64,000 nt of DNA from Ligula intestinalis (taxonomy: Eukaryota; Platyhelminthes; Cestoda; Diphyllobothriidea; Diphyllobothriidae), in contig JAYGXS010000009.1 in NCBI GenBank assembly GCA_036362985.1, positions 11,152,955 through 11,216,954 on the forward strand. The letters are read 5' to 3'. Each line of letters begins with the position of its first letter. Positions within the stretch are counted from its first letter, which is position 1. Made by a program: the position numbers and the translations under genes. The notes beneath the pieces are model-generated. The model made no database searches. It had not been told where the DNA came from and saw nothing but the letters and a program-made list of their open reading frames with translations. This document shows, one piece after another, positions 37,371 to 48,309 of the stretch.

Positions 37371-39150
37371 CTTAATTTTTTCATCTGTTTTTGTATCCAT
37401 GACAGGTAAGAATATAGAGTACAGAGGGAAAGCTAATTTGCTTCAACCATATTGTTGTTTAAGTGCACCTGCACAAGCGTCTTGTCTTAACTTAAAACGT
37501 CGTATTCGATTTTCTCACAAATCACGTCTTAGATTTACGCTGTCTCGTGGCTTTCATCATCCTAGATAAACGCTCAACATGAACGCAAACCACTACTAGG
37601 CTACGTATGTGTTGAGTTGACTGCAAAGTTCTATAAACCGTCGCTTTAGTATTAATATGTACAGCAGACGCCATTGATCATGCAATATTTCGACATATAC
37701 GAAAGACTTATACTCTTTTGCTAAACGGAATTGACTCCAGTTGTGGTAGGGCTTATTGTATGGTGTATCCTGAAATCATTCTAGTCAGGATAGGAAGCCG
37801 CCTTTTTAACAAGCTACGTTTAAACTTCTAGCAAAACTTATTAATTGTAAAAACCGACTACTTAAGTACTATGCCTTTTTATCACTGTTTTGAATGCCTG
37901 TATAAACTAAAATATATTTTATGGAAAACATGCACGATAAAATTAATATTGTACTTTTGGATAGCAAATTTTGGGCTCTTTTAATTTAATACTCAAAAAA
38001 GTGGAAGCTTTCGGTTTTAAAAAATGCTTAGATGCCGAACAATTTTCTAGACAAGTGAATGCTACACTAGAATAAAAGGTTTCAAATTTGCGCACTGTGT
38101 GCAGTCTTGTTGAGGAAATGTACACGTTTGCTTATAGTTTGAAAATATATTTTATGCAGTATAGGCAGCACTTATAAATTAACGGATACGATGTATTGTG
38201 GATGAACACCTTACAATGGAAAAAAGCTCATCATTAGCAACTTATAAAAAAAACCGAAAGCCACCTTATGCTCGAGTTTAAAATTTTAAGACAGCGTAAT
38301 TTTATATCAAACAAGTGCAAATAATAATATTTTTATGCACGTTTTCCATAAAATAAAATTTTTTAAGTCCATCGAAATCCTTGATAAAAAGGCATATTAC
38401 TTAAGTAGTCAGTTTTTAGAATGGAAAGGTTTTGCTAAGGTTTGGAACGAAGCTCGTTGAAAAGGCGGTTTCCTATCCTGAGTGAAATGACATCAGAATG
38501 CACTGCCCAATTATCAATATCACAAGTAGAGTCGATTCCGCTTAGCGAAAGAGTATGAGTCTTTCCCATATTTTGAAATATTGCATGATCAACGGCGTTT
38601 ACTGTAAGTTGATCCGAATGATGTGCTTCCGAATATGTAAGCCTTTTATAAACGCCCATTGTGCTCCATAATTCTGCATCAATTGCAATACTGTAAATAC
38701 ATGAAACGTGGAAGATAATCATTACTTTGACCATTGTTTAGAACACGTAAGCCAAGTCAACCTGCCTCCAATTTTTGATGTTGGCACGGTGGACGCGCTG
38801 TCCTCCGGTTTTGCCAGTTGTGTAAAACATGTGCCACTTTGAAAATATCATGGGGGTCAATGCCTATAAGTATTCATAGGCCTTTTCTGTAAAAGGCTGT
38901 CAGTCTGATTTGAATAAGGATAAATCGACTACTATGCAGCCTCTTAAAATTGAGATTCGCGTGTAAGGCAAGACAGAAGAAAATACCTTGCATATAAAGA
39001 AATAAATACAAAATTAGAAAATAATGATTTGTATTTACGTGCGATCTGTCAAAATGAAACATTTCGTCGCATGTATTTATTGAATAAAACAGCATTCTTG
39101 CGTAAATTAAAACAATGACCGGCCACATAGAGACTATTTGCATTTAAAAA
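37371..39150. other. Right-arm segment not aligned to the left arm
   Basis: It takes the place of the left-arm PLE insertion. It contains MITE copy 2 (37,662-38,604). The rest (37,371-37,661 and 38,605-39,150) has no recognised feature; the 89-codon minus-strand frame at 38,874-39,143 is unsupported. Confidence 0.6.
37662..38604 (+). mobile_element. Long-TIR MITE of Tc1/mariner type, copy 2
   Basis: 943 bp, flanked by TA on both sides (37,660-37,661 and 38,605-38,606). Ends read CAGCAGACGCCATTGATCAT and, inverted, CAGTAAACGCCGTTGATCAT. Terminal inverted repeats cover about 37,662-37,935 and 38,338-38,604. The interior shares GCCGAACAATTTTC, GAATGCTACACT, GCGCACTGTGTGCA and GCAGTATAGGCAGCACTTAT with copy 1. 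It has no coding capacity. It presumably depended on a transposase supplied in trans. Confidence 0.8.
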
Positions 39151-40990
39151 AAGTTACGCACGCTTATGCAACGCAATTATCGTAAGCACCTTGATCATGA
39201 CAAGAAATTGGCTCCGAGTTAGTTAATTCGGCCACTTCGTCTTTTTCCACGCTTACGGACATTAATAGCATAAATCATTTCGTTAAACTTTTCTCATGAG
39301 CGTATCAACATTTACTATACAGATGGATAATTACTCAATGAGCCATATGCAGTACGACTGCAGAAGACAGTTACAAAAAGCCATCGGTTCATGAGAGATG
39401 TATTAAGTTGTGACATAGCCGGCGGTGAAGCGTAATGCATCGCATAAATCATATGTGTTCTTGACACATTCTTATTTTAATTCGAGCTTATGGCTTTGAC
39501 CTACTAACTACGGAATTTGTTAAAATTTGTGAGAAATTTATTTCGACTAAATCCTATTAACTGGGATATTTACTAAACTAAAGCCTTAACTTGATAATAA
39601 CGCAGGTGTTTCTTTAACAAATTTCCCGCTAATGCGGCTTTCAACAAAGTACAAAAACCATATAGAGGAAGAATGTAAAGTCATAGACATGAACAAATAA
39701 AAAAAACTCACGCACAATGCAATCAGACGCAGGAGGGAGGTAGTTGTTTTCCCTTTCGCTGCCAAGTGCCTCCCCGGTTTTGCCTTGTGGGCCTTAAGTC
39801 GCCCTATCAGTAATGGAAACTCGTAATGCTTGGCAAGTCAGTAGGGTGATCAATTTGTTTTGGCAAGCATACAGAAGCCTCCCAGCTGCCTACCTGACTA
39901 ACCGCTCATTTACCAGCATTCCAAATCAAATTAGCTCACGTACACTTACCGAAAACTTTGGCACCGGTTGATGACCTCCTGTGCATCTGCTGTCTGCACT
40001 AAGGTGTTTTGACTTCTTATTAACATACAAAGAAGGTGCGTTTGAAATTTTTTTATTTTAACCTTTATCCTTGCAGCATCAAAAGTAAGAAGTTTCAGAA
40101 AAAGTGCACCACAGCACCACAGTTTACACAAAGTCGACACTAGTAAGATCAATGAGTAGACGGCAACAGTACAAGTTAAAGAGTCCTAAAGCTATATTGT
40201 CAAAATCAATGATATTATTTGAACGTATAGGAGAACAAAGGCAAAGAATGACCTTTTAAGCACCAATGCATTGCAGAATGTGCACTGATAACGTCGATAG
40301 ATACTAACACTAGAGCCTAGTCGCTTTAAAAATGGTATTGACCGACCTGATATACATATTTAAGATGCATAAACAGATATATGCGACACATTCACATAGG
40401 TAACACCAACGCGCGATGTGATTGTCTATACTTTTTTGCACTGAAAATGTCTAACCTTTGTTTCTAATTCTTTAGAAATAGGTGAAACAAATAGGGTTTT
40501 TAAAGTCGTAAGCCTATTTTTCATCAAATATACTGGCAGAATGACCAAACAACCAGCAATCCACAAACGCAGCTTCATTTGACCGTTCTAGACAAGGCAG
40601 AAATCCGATCGCATTTCTATTAACCAACTCAACGGTTGGGAGCAAAATGTGTATGTTGTAGGGCCGAGATAGTGGTCAAGGTGTGGCACACACGAGGCTC
40701 CTAAAATACTTATATGACTGTTACCCCCTGCTTAATGTCGTGTCTCACCAAAATGAGATATATTTGGGTATATAGTTGTTCTACTATATGCATTTACCGT
40801 GTTTTTCTCTACATTCTCAGAATATCCATATTTCATCTACGCCAAAAGGTCCTGCAAAACTAAAGGACTAGACGTGATAAGTCAGGTATTGAAAAAAGTC
40901 AACACTGTTGTGGTTGGAGGTCAGTTATTAAAAGGAAATAAGCTGCAGAAAGGCAATGTACAAGCCAGCGCTTGAAAATTGGTAGTTGAA
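39151..40990. other. Right-arm non-coding sequence, mirror of 9,723-11,604
   Basis: Contains repeat Z inverted (39,715-39,900). Best preserved part of the two arms. No gene recognised. Confidence 0.6.
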
Positions 40991-40994
40991 GGAG

Positions 40995-41240
40995 GGATGC
41001 GGATTTACGCCTTTCACTCGCATGTTGTGAGCTGGATGCATGCGCGCCGTGTGCTTATAATCTGCGATAGTAACCGCCATATGCCGATCGAAAACTGGCA
41101 AGACGTCGACCCGGTGGCTCAGTGGATAGGACGGTCGTCTCTAGCTCACTGGTCCTGTGTTCGAAACTCGAGTGTAGTGGCAGTTTCTGTGGCTATACTG
41201 GAGTCCGGTTACTGCAACCAACGATAGGTACTGACCCAGA
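40995..41240 (+). repeat. tRNA-related SINE relic, right arm
   Basis: Box A TGGCTCAGTGG at 41,115-41,125 and box B TGTTCGAAACT at 41,158-41,168 (one change from the left copy's GGTTCGAAACT). Mirror of 9,490-9,722; shared ancestry predates the duplication. Confidence 0.65.
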
Positions 41241-41689
41241 AATATGCGTATCTAGCAGTCCAAACTTTTGCCAGTAATCTATTAGTTGCTTAAAGTTAGC
41301 GAGTAACATAATTGTTTCGTCCTTGATCAAAAGTGGCAGTGTTCACAGCTCGCCAGACGAAACAAGCCAGGGTTGGTGAATCCTGGACCAGATTGTAGTA
41401 CATGTATGTAATGGTAACACCTGTGTCTTCTTCCGCAACGTCATGATACGGGAACAGCACAGAAATGGGGCATATATGCATTGAAGGTCACCAGGGACAC
41501 TGTGAGTGGCAGTCAGAACCCATGTGGACGCTGTCAGAGTTGCTCCACAATTGGGATAGGCACCCAGGGCAGAACTGTATACGCCAACCTATGCAAAATT
41601 AAAACGACACGGTTGATCTCATGAAAGGCATGAAATAATTTAAAATACTGAGCAGTTAAGGTTAAGGCATGCCTCAGACCTGTTTACGA

Positions 41690-41750
41690 TTACCTATGAC
41701 TAAATTTCCCGATGGAATCCAAAACCTCAGACAAATAAAAATATTGTTCC
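41690..41750 (+). ncRNA. Degenerate hammerhead-like motif, right arm
   Basis: Mirror of 9,008-9,075. The core is further decayed (CAAAACCTC for CGAAACGTC) but is followed by AGACAAATAAAAATATTG and TTCCAGTGATCGCATC, the shared downstream text. Confidence 0.4.
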
Positions 41751-42479
41751 AGTGATCGCATCTTTTTCTTCTGAACTGCGTCCTGGGAATCGAATATTTG
41801 CTAATTTGGCAGTTAAGGTTATGTTTGATCTATAGTTTGATGTATCGATTTGATTTAAGTTTCACAGTACACAGCCGCATCTGCTTGCTGGTAAATCGAT
41901 GGAAAACAGGCAGAATTATGGCACACTCCATTTTATTATCATGAAATAAACCCTTCGTATTTTTTTATGGTTGGCGAGGAAAGTTACTTATTTATGTTTA
42001 TTAACACAAGTGTTTTCAATATCTGACAGAAAAATTAAAACTAACCTATTCATGCCAATTCCATGACAAAAAGTTGCATTGAAATACAGTAACATTTAGA
42101 TCTCAGTCACCCTGAAGAACAAATAAACGGTAATTGGTTATGTCTACGATCGCCCAGGTAACTTCGACAATGAAAATCAGGCATGTGCTTATTTTTACAA
42201 TCCAGCAATTTTGTCATGCTCATTATAATTGAAACAATGCCCACTATTGCAATTCCTCTGCTGTGTGAACCAAATCTCACTTCCATTGATTTCTTAATCA
42301 CAAATATTCGAAAAGAAATAGGTCATCTTAAAAATATGCATACGTTTTAATCTGATAAACATTCAAGACTCACTTATCAAAATTATTACTGAGTAAGTTA
42401 TTTTTAAAATTACTTGGGAATGGCTTTTTTCCGGACTTATATAGAACTTATGTAAAAATTCTCTTTTCAAAATCTGGTT

Positions 42480-43260
42480 CCAGCTTGGATATTGACATGT
42501 ATCGCGGTTTTAATAAAACACACTCTCTGGCTAAAATCTTAGTGAAACTATTTGCCAAACAATTTGCAGATTTTTGTATTATCAATAATATTATCAGCCC
42601 CACATCATTATTTTAACCGAACGGAAGTTATCAAATATGGCTCATGCCTTTTCTGAGCATGCTTATGTATCTTCGTTATGATCATTTATGTGTGGCCACA
42701 TTCGATAAAGTACCTCACAGGCGGCTTCTTGCAGATATAGAGAATATATAATTTCGTAGTCCTTTTACAAACTTTATCAGATCATATCTATCTAATTGTA
42801 AACAAAAGGTCTTAGCAGGGTCATCAAACTCTTCTTCCACCGCAATTATGAATGTTGGCCATCAAGGAACATTTATAGGTCCTCTGTTGTTCTTGCTTTA
42901 CATAATGATACTTCATCGAGTGTCAAACATTCTCAATCATATATTTATGCAGAGGATTTTAAGTGTGCTTACTTCTCCGATAACTCTCAAGACGCTATGA
43001 ACAAAGCCATTCTGATATGAATGCCCCTTCTTCCTGGAGCTTAACGTGGCAGGCTGAATTTTCATCTGCTATGTACAGATATGCGTGATTTATGCCTAAA
43101 AGCCTGCATAGCATGTTATTTTTCAAGGTTGCCCATCAAAGAATTTGGTGAAGGCTACACCAATAAACTAGATATTTCTCCTCACACCGATAGAATAACG
43201 GCCAAAGCTGCCCACATTTGCGGCTTTACCTCTTATAATTTATGTCTTCCTGAAATGAAA
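42480..43260 (+). pseudogene. Non-LTR retrotransposon RT relic, right arm
   Basis: Plus strand encodes SLAKILVKLFAKQFADFC, NNIISPTSLF, TFDKVPHRRLLADIENI, FIRSYLSNCKQKVLAGSS, then GHQGTFIGPLLFLLYI (usual GVPQGSVLGPLLFLLYI) and YAEDFKCAYFSD (usual YADD). These are RT blocks 2 to 5 of CR1/Jockey-like elements. Several frameshifts and stops. The left mirror has YAKD at the active site, this one YAED, so each arm kept decaying separately. Confidence 0.8.
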
Positions 43261-43642
43261 TAAGGATTTTATCGTACGCTTTCCTTCTTAGAATAATGTT
43301 GTTCATTCTTCGGTCTGATGAACAAAGTTGGCCATTTGGAAATTGAAAGAGTTCAAAGACATTTCACAAAAAACTGCTTCCTCTGATATTTTCCAGTATT
43401 TTTTACTACAATAAATGGCAGGACCCTCAGATTTATTTGGGTTAAGAGATGAGACATAGGCTTTTGTTTCCTTTTTCGCCTAAATTATAGTATATATATC
43501 AATGCTTTCTGTTATTACCCACGTCAGTCGTCCCTACAGACTATGATACCATTCACTTGTTATACTTACCTCTATCTGCATCCTTCTCATTTAAACGCTC
43601 TGTGTATTTTTTGCCTTTAGATAAAGCTTTCTTTGGAATTAC

Positions 43643-43906
43643 TTGCCAATCGAGGTTAGGTCGTTACCTAGACGAAGCTTTTTTCCTGTGCACGTGAACC
43701 AAAAAGCAACCGTTAAGGAGGTCCTTAACCGAACTTACACAATCTTCGACATATATTTCCAAATGAAGAACACGAAAGGGAAGTTTTATGGGTATGAACA
43801 GAACAATATATTTAACATTCATGTTGAGCAAATGTTGCCATTTTTATCACCTAACAGTGCGTATCTTTTGTACGATAAAACAAATTTTTTGACGAAAACT
43901 TTTTAA
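43643..43906 (+). pseudogene. Arm-conserved open frame of unknown origin, right copy
   Basis: 87 codons; partner of 7,118-7,354. Contains VHVNQKATVKEV and NTKGKFYGYEQNN. It follows the RT relic on the same strand. No domain recognised and no sign of protein-level selection. Confidence 0.3.
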
Positions 43907-44212
43907 CTGCATTTTCTGCAAAATATTTCACAGGATAACTCAACATTATTCTTAAAACTGAAATGAAATTTTTTCCCGCAAAAAAATTGTTGTTCCTTTA
44001 ACTAGGCTTCACTTCCATTTCAGCAAATTCGGACAAAATGTTCCAGTTCTGGAAGAAATCATTTTTCCATTTATTTCTCCTTTTTCTGTGATTTTTTCGT
44101 AACTAAAAGCATAGGACATTTGTTCATTCTAAACCTACTCATGATTTAGCCAAAATGAGTGCCTGTTTCACTCCATAATTTTAACTTAAGGGCAGACTTC
44201 CAAAATAAATTA

Positions 44213-44360
44213 TTTTTTTTATTATTAAATCTAAACATTTGATCAAAATAACCTGGCATAATAGATGCTATACTATAAAGGTTAATTTCGTCATGCAAGT
44301 ATTTTGCAGCACTCGCAATACTGCACAATCCAGTCAACTGGTTTAGTTGGAGAGCACAAT
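44213..44360. other. Outer right boundary of the giant inverted repeat
   Basis: Homology to the left arm ends at the AATAAATTATTTTTT segment near 44,212. Beyond it the sequence continues into a PLE relic, with no match to DNA left of 6,780. Confidence 0.5.
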
Positions 44361-44363
44361 ACA

Positions 44364-44582
44364 TCACTCTTCAAAATGTTGTTTACATAAAGCCATTAGT
44401 CCACCACAATCTTTGCGGCAGATGAGGACGTCAATGAAGGCCAGGTAGTTTTTTACTATCACTAACGTAAATTGTGTGTACAAGAAGCATCCTTTGAATC
44501 GACCTTGGAAATTTAGCACGTAATCCTGTTCGATGACAACAAACGTATGAATCTTAAGGTATTTTTGCTGGTAGTTTTGCAA
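44364..44582 (-). pseudogene. Penelope-like RT fragment just outside the right arm
   Basis: The minus-strand frame encodes LAFIDVLICRKDCGGLM, the conserved LPFLDVLV.R..DG.L segment that follows the YVDD active site in PLE reverse transcriptases, preceded by a degraded substrate-binding region. The wording differs from the element at 45,262-46,215, so it is a separate insertion. Confidence 0.65.
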
Positions 44583-45003
44583 AATCAGGTATTATACTCG
44601 TTCTCGGACCGTCTCCACCCTAAACCCCGAAGTCGGTGAACTCGTTTGCGTTCTGTTCACTTGAAGTTCTTTCAGAGATAGATAAATTAAAATACTTCCT
44701 GGGACACAATATGAGCGCAACTCTTCAAAACTTAACGAAGTGTTAATTTTAGAGTTTATCAGTCATCGTCCGGTGTCTGATGACATTTGAATTGCACACA
44801 AGTCGGAGGCTTCCAGTGGGTGTTAGGTAGTGATTAAAAGTTCCCACAGCCACGGCAAGAAACGTTACTTTTCACGGACATTTATCTGTCGTTGTATATT
44901 TGCAGTAAGGTCTGCACCCTAACAATACTGAAAAATTATGCGCTTACTCTATTCGATCTAATAATTTTCTTTGAGGATTTGAAGGTGTTTTTTGCCCTAG
45001 TAC

Positions 45004-45108
45004 AAATTGAAAACAGGCGAAAACAGCAGAATTCATTGATATCAACAGATTTAGAGTCAGCTCATCAGCTGCTTCTTGTCGTTGCATAAGAATGTTAACG
45101 AAGGCACA
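45004..45108 (-). repeat. Flanking inverted repeat of the PLE at 45.3-46.2 kb, left copy
   Basis: Reverse complement of 46,283-46,376; both contain CTTATGCAACGACAAGAAGC, GCTGATGAGCTG and TGAATTCTGCTGTTTT. They bracket the PLE relic. Confidence 0.8.
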
Positions 45109-45261
45109 TACAGGATTGGTGAATCTCACAGAATTACTGGTAGCAGCAAGGAAACTGAGTCAGCTTAAAAATTTATCGATAATAGACGGGAACGTTTAGT
45201 CAACATATGGGGAGTAGTGGATGTGAGAAGTTAACGAAAAACACTTGGGAAATTAAATTAA

Positions 45262-46215
45262 CTGGCCAATTACCAAGGTAGTTGCAGGTTGACGACATGA
45301 TCAAGCTGCTTGCATAGGTCAGGTTTCTCCCACCGTATGTATGCAGCTTCTAAATAGCGCAGGATTCGGTTTGTTCGGGCCCGAACAAGCACTCAAAACA
45401 CTGTTTTAACGTCAAGAGAATGACCGCTGTCTAATAGATGTTTGGAAATGGAGGACCTTGGTATTCTGTCTTCTTGCTTCCACAGCAAATTGGGCAAGTG
45501 CTCAGCGGACCTGGCTGCGAGGTGCCTTTGCGTGCGCCTAAGGTATTTGCATACGCAATTACATGTGAATTCGTAAACACAATTGGAGATGGCATGCAAT
45601 GGCAGAGCAACCTTTGCCCGTTTTAATGGAATACTTTTGGTAGAACTTAAGAAGACTAATTTTGCTACGTTGTAGGTCCTGTCTATCGTACAGCGTATTG
45701 GTCTCTTGATTGTTTTGGAAATGTCGTCACCATTGAATGGTAAAGATATAATGATCGGCTTTTTTGGAGCTGACAGTTCCAGAAATTTTGGCCGTAGGGG
45801 ATTGCTGTACTTTTGAATAAAGCGTGCCGGGTAGCCACAGTCGAGTAGGACTGAAATAAGACAAGAAAGCTCTTCTGGTATAATCTCACTAGAGCAAATG
45901 TTCCTTGCGCGTTTAAAGAGGTTATTTACCAGATTACGCTTCCAATGAATTGGCACAAGGCTCATGAAGTGTAGATATTGCCCTTTCCAGGTCCTTTTGT
46001 GTAAAAACATGCGCCCTATGGAACCATCATCCTCTTTAAACATGAGGACGTCTAGGAAGGGGAGCTTACTACGCTGTTCTGTTTCCATTGTTTATATAAT
46101 TTTAGGGTGGAAAGTGTTCATAAATTTGAGGAGGTCACCGGCCTATTCATTGGAATCAACAATTGAGAAAATGTCATCCACATAACTTTTGTAAAAGATT
46201 GTTATGTTAATTCTT
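45262..46215 (-). pseudogene. Penelope-like element, RT palm to GIY-YIG C-terminus
   Basis: The longest protein relic in the window. From 46,215 down: YVDDIFSIVDSNE with an intact YVDD (46,173-46,184); then, after a stop, an open frame of 231 residues (46,088-45,393). That frame has LPFLDVLMF (9-17), the RT thumb with the RTWKGQYLHFMSLVP and WKRNLVNNLFKRARNICSS pattern (33-67), a linker, and a GIY-YIG domain at about 165-195 (NCVYEFTCNCVCKYLRRTQ; YIG is YLR, so the usual G is lost). After a further stop the C-terminus (RILRYLEAAYIRWEKPDL) ends near 45,262. Two stops and the YLR change make it inactive. Confidence 0.88.
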
Positions 46216-46282
46216 GAAGAACCTTTTTTTTTATTTTCTTCTCTTATGGGTCATCTAGAAGAAAAAAGCTTTTTCAAGACTT

Positions 46283-46376
46283 AAAATTCTTATGCAACGA
46301 CAAGAAGCAGCTGATGAGCTGTCTCGAAATTTATTGATACCAATGAATTCTGCTGTTTTCTCCTGTTTTCTTTTTG
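46283..46376 (+). repeat. Flanking inverted repeat of the PLE, right copy
   Basis: Partner of 45,004-45,108. It continues directly into the degenerate hammerhead at 46,379, so the repeat probably is the PLE terminal region. Confidence 0.8.
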
Positions 46377-46378
46377 AG

Positions 46379-46460
46379 CATGTCTCTGGTGTCGAATCCG
46401 CGAAGTATCTCCAAATGGCAGGCAAATTAATATATTGTCCCATCGATCGACTCATCTGCT
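46379..46460 (+). ncRNA. Degenerate hammerhead-like motif at the PLE border
   Basis: Plus strand: ATGTCTCTGGTGTCGAATCC, then CGCGAAGTATCTCCAAATGG, then CAGGCAAATTAATATATTGT and CCCATCGATCGA. It aligns to the 37,004-37,047 ribozyme over its whole length. CTGATGA has become CTGGTGT and GAAACGTC has become CAAATGGC, so it should not cleave. Confidence 0.55.
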
Positions 46461-46560
46461 TCTCATTTACATTCTGGGACTTTAACGCTCGACTGCATTG
46501 GCTATTACACTGTTGTTTTAGCGAAGTCCTAAATGTCAAAAACAACACACTCTAGTATTT

Positions 46561-47625
46561 GTTAACTTGTTTGTTTTTTTAACACCTCACTGATCCTGTA
46601 AGCTGGTCTTTGCTCCAGTTGTACGCTAATATTAGTTTCCTTTTTTGAAATTATGCGTGGCTATCTCTCAAACACAGTAGCAGTCTTCGTTTAGCACTTC
46701 TGCATCTGCAGGGTGTGACATTAGGATCAACGTTGAGCTACTCATCGCTGCCGGGCAAGAATGAGGTAGAACTGTGAACTTTCATTTTATCGGCGGATTG
46801 ACCTTCACCCACTTGCACACCCCGAAACCCAAATTTGTACTCGCTGTTATTTGTGTTACGTGTTATGAGAGTCAGCGGTAGGATTGGGCTGTATGAAGGA
46901 GGCAGTTGGTGGCAAAAGTTCTTTGGGAAACCCTAGCAATCTTCATTGTAAATTTTCTACTCGGGCACAGTAAGTTGTCATCAAACGTTTGAAAGCGTGT
47001 ACGGAACAATGAGTATTTTAAACGTACTGCAATATATTGGATGTTTTGTTATCGTTGGTCAATAGCAGCGCTTCTTGATTAGCGCCTTTATTAGGCTCTC
47101 TTGATGTTGGCGTATGTCGCATCTAATTCAGCGTGCCTATTCATTTACGAGTCGTCAGCGGCACTATCGTGTTCAATGGCCCGGTCGCCCGACAAGATTG
47201 CGTACGCACCAAACTATCTGCACGCATGACTGGTTGCCCCTCGTTCCCAGTCTAGGTACCCGCAAGGTGCACATCCACTTCGATAAATTGTCTTTGGTCT
47301 AGAAACCTGTGCGCCTTTTCCTGCATTGGTAGATGAAGCCATGTGATCACGCTACTTTAAGCAGAGGCACTGAGGTGACACTGAGCAGCTTGTTTCTGCA
47401 AAGGCTTTGTAAGCTACATCCCTACAGTACACGTATCGCCTGCTGTTAAGGCTACTGAGGTTTAACCCTAACAGCTGCGAACTGGGAGGTCTGCCTCCTT
47501 TAAACAGGAGAGAGAAGTTTCGGGAGTATAAATAATGAATTATTTGCATGATAAATTGGAGATTATTTAGGACTAAATCTTGACTGCCGAAGTTCACCAC
47601 TATCCGCGAGGCGGGCTGTGTCCGG
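46561..47625. other. Unassigned sequence, less AT-rich
   Basis: No domain, repeat or RNA recognised. Base composition is more balanced than in the arms. Confidence 0.45.
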
Positions 47626-48053
47626 TGTAATATCTGGGAGCAGACATTGTAGTACTCACCGCTGGCTGCAGTCTAGAAACTTATTGGTTAGACCGCGCGA
47701 GGTAAGCCCGCGATGTAGGCGCAGCGAGACTCGGCGTTTTGGTGGGTCGCGCGAGACGCTGAGATATAAATAAACAGGGTGACGGCAGTCAGCCTAACTA
47801 CAGCCATGGCGCGATGCGTCAATACTCACGGGTTCCCACACTGGCGCTATCATCCACTACCAGTGTTCCGTTCCTAGACCGAAATACGTTGATGAACAAA
47901 ATAAAAGCAAGATAGGTAGGTATAGAGACGTACCTACGTACAAACGTTAGGGCTTCGACAGCTGGTGTTCGTGCAACTGGCTTATGTGAGCAACGTCGAA
48001 AGAACGTTTGTGACTTGCCCGAGTTTCCGTGGCTGGCATGATTCGTGTAGTCA
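47626..48053 (+). mobile_element. Possible LTR of a Gypsy-type retrotransposon
   Basis: The segment begins TGTAATATCTGGGAGCAG and could end in TCA at 48,053. It has a TATAAATA box at 47,765-47,772 and AATAAA at 47,900-47,905, the spacing expected for the U3-R-U5 layout of an LTR. TGGTGA at 48,055-48,060 could start a primer-binding site complementary to a tRNA-Trp end, as in CsRn1-type elements, but only six bases fit. No second LTR and no gag or pol are seen. Alternatively it is a host promoter: an ATG in good context (GCCATGG, 47,806) follows the TATA box but opens only a 24-codon frame. Confidence 0.35.
47765..47772 (+). promoter_or_regulatory. TATA box TATAAATA
   Basis: A perfect TATA-box consensus in a GC-richer context, about 30 bases before CAGTCAGCCTAAC, which could hold an initiator. 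Confidence 0.4.
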
Positions 48054-48194
48054 GTGGTGATTGATTGGAGGAAGGTCGTCGATTACGCGTGCATCTGCAT
48101 TTTGCTAGGCGATTGATCATATAGACTACGTGTGAACCTTGTCAGCCTGCCAGTATGCATTATCCATGTGAGTGGAGAGGAGTGATACCGTTGG

Positions 48195-48217
48195 CAGTAT
48201 TAGTAGTAGTAGTAGTA

Positions 48218-48251
<34 letters not shown>

Positions 48252-48309
48252 GAGGAGTAGTATTAGTAGTAGTAGTAGTAGTAGTAGTAGTAGAAGTAGT
48301 AGTAGTAGA
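48195..48309 (+). repeat. (AGT)n microsatellite
   Basis: About 38 AGT units with a few interruptions (AGA, AGG, ATT). It creates artificial poly-Ser, poly-Leu and poly-Thr open frames on both strands. Confidence 0.97.

Larger units (their letters stand above)
6780..44212. repeat. Giant imperfect inverted repeat (two arms of 16.7 and 18 kb plus spacer)
   Basis: The left arm (6,780-23,499) is the reverse complement of the right arm (26,203-44,212). Anchor pairs run in strict mirror order: 6,785-6,980 with 43,975-44,212; 7,118-7,354 with 43,643-43,880; 7,625-8,260 with 42,480-43,080; 9,508-9,720 with 40,979-41,227; 10,389-10,664 with 40,080-40,360; 10,700-11,600 with 39,150-40,060; 13,690-14,290 with 36,690-37,370; 15,357-15,990 with 34,960-35,640; 16,580-17,715 with 33,220-34,370; 19,791-20,030 with 31,161-31,400; 21,623-21,960 with 27,760-28,110; 22,640-23,499 with 26,204-27,110. 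Hand-counted blocks give 80/83 (near 11,110), about 218/237 (7,118) and 213/240 (19,791) identical bases. Homology stops near 6,780 and 44,212. The inner end of the left arm is cut by the N gap, so the true spacer size is unknown. Confidence 0.93.

Noticed and set aside
6780..44212. A giant transposon (Maverick/Polinton type) with long terminal inverted repeats
   Set aside because: No polymerase B, integrase, packaging ATPase or capsid gene is present, and the spacer holds only a CR1-like fragment; the arms are ordinary repeat-filled DNA.
46305..46335. Second hammerhead candidate (CTGATGAG...CGAAA) inside the PLE-flanking repeat, also at 45,060
   Set aside because: The two boxes are only eight bases apart with no helix II, and the inverted copy breaks GAAA to TAAA.
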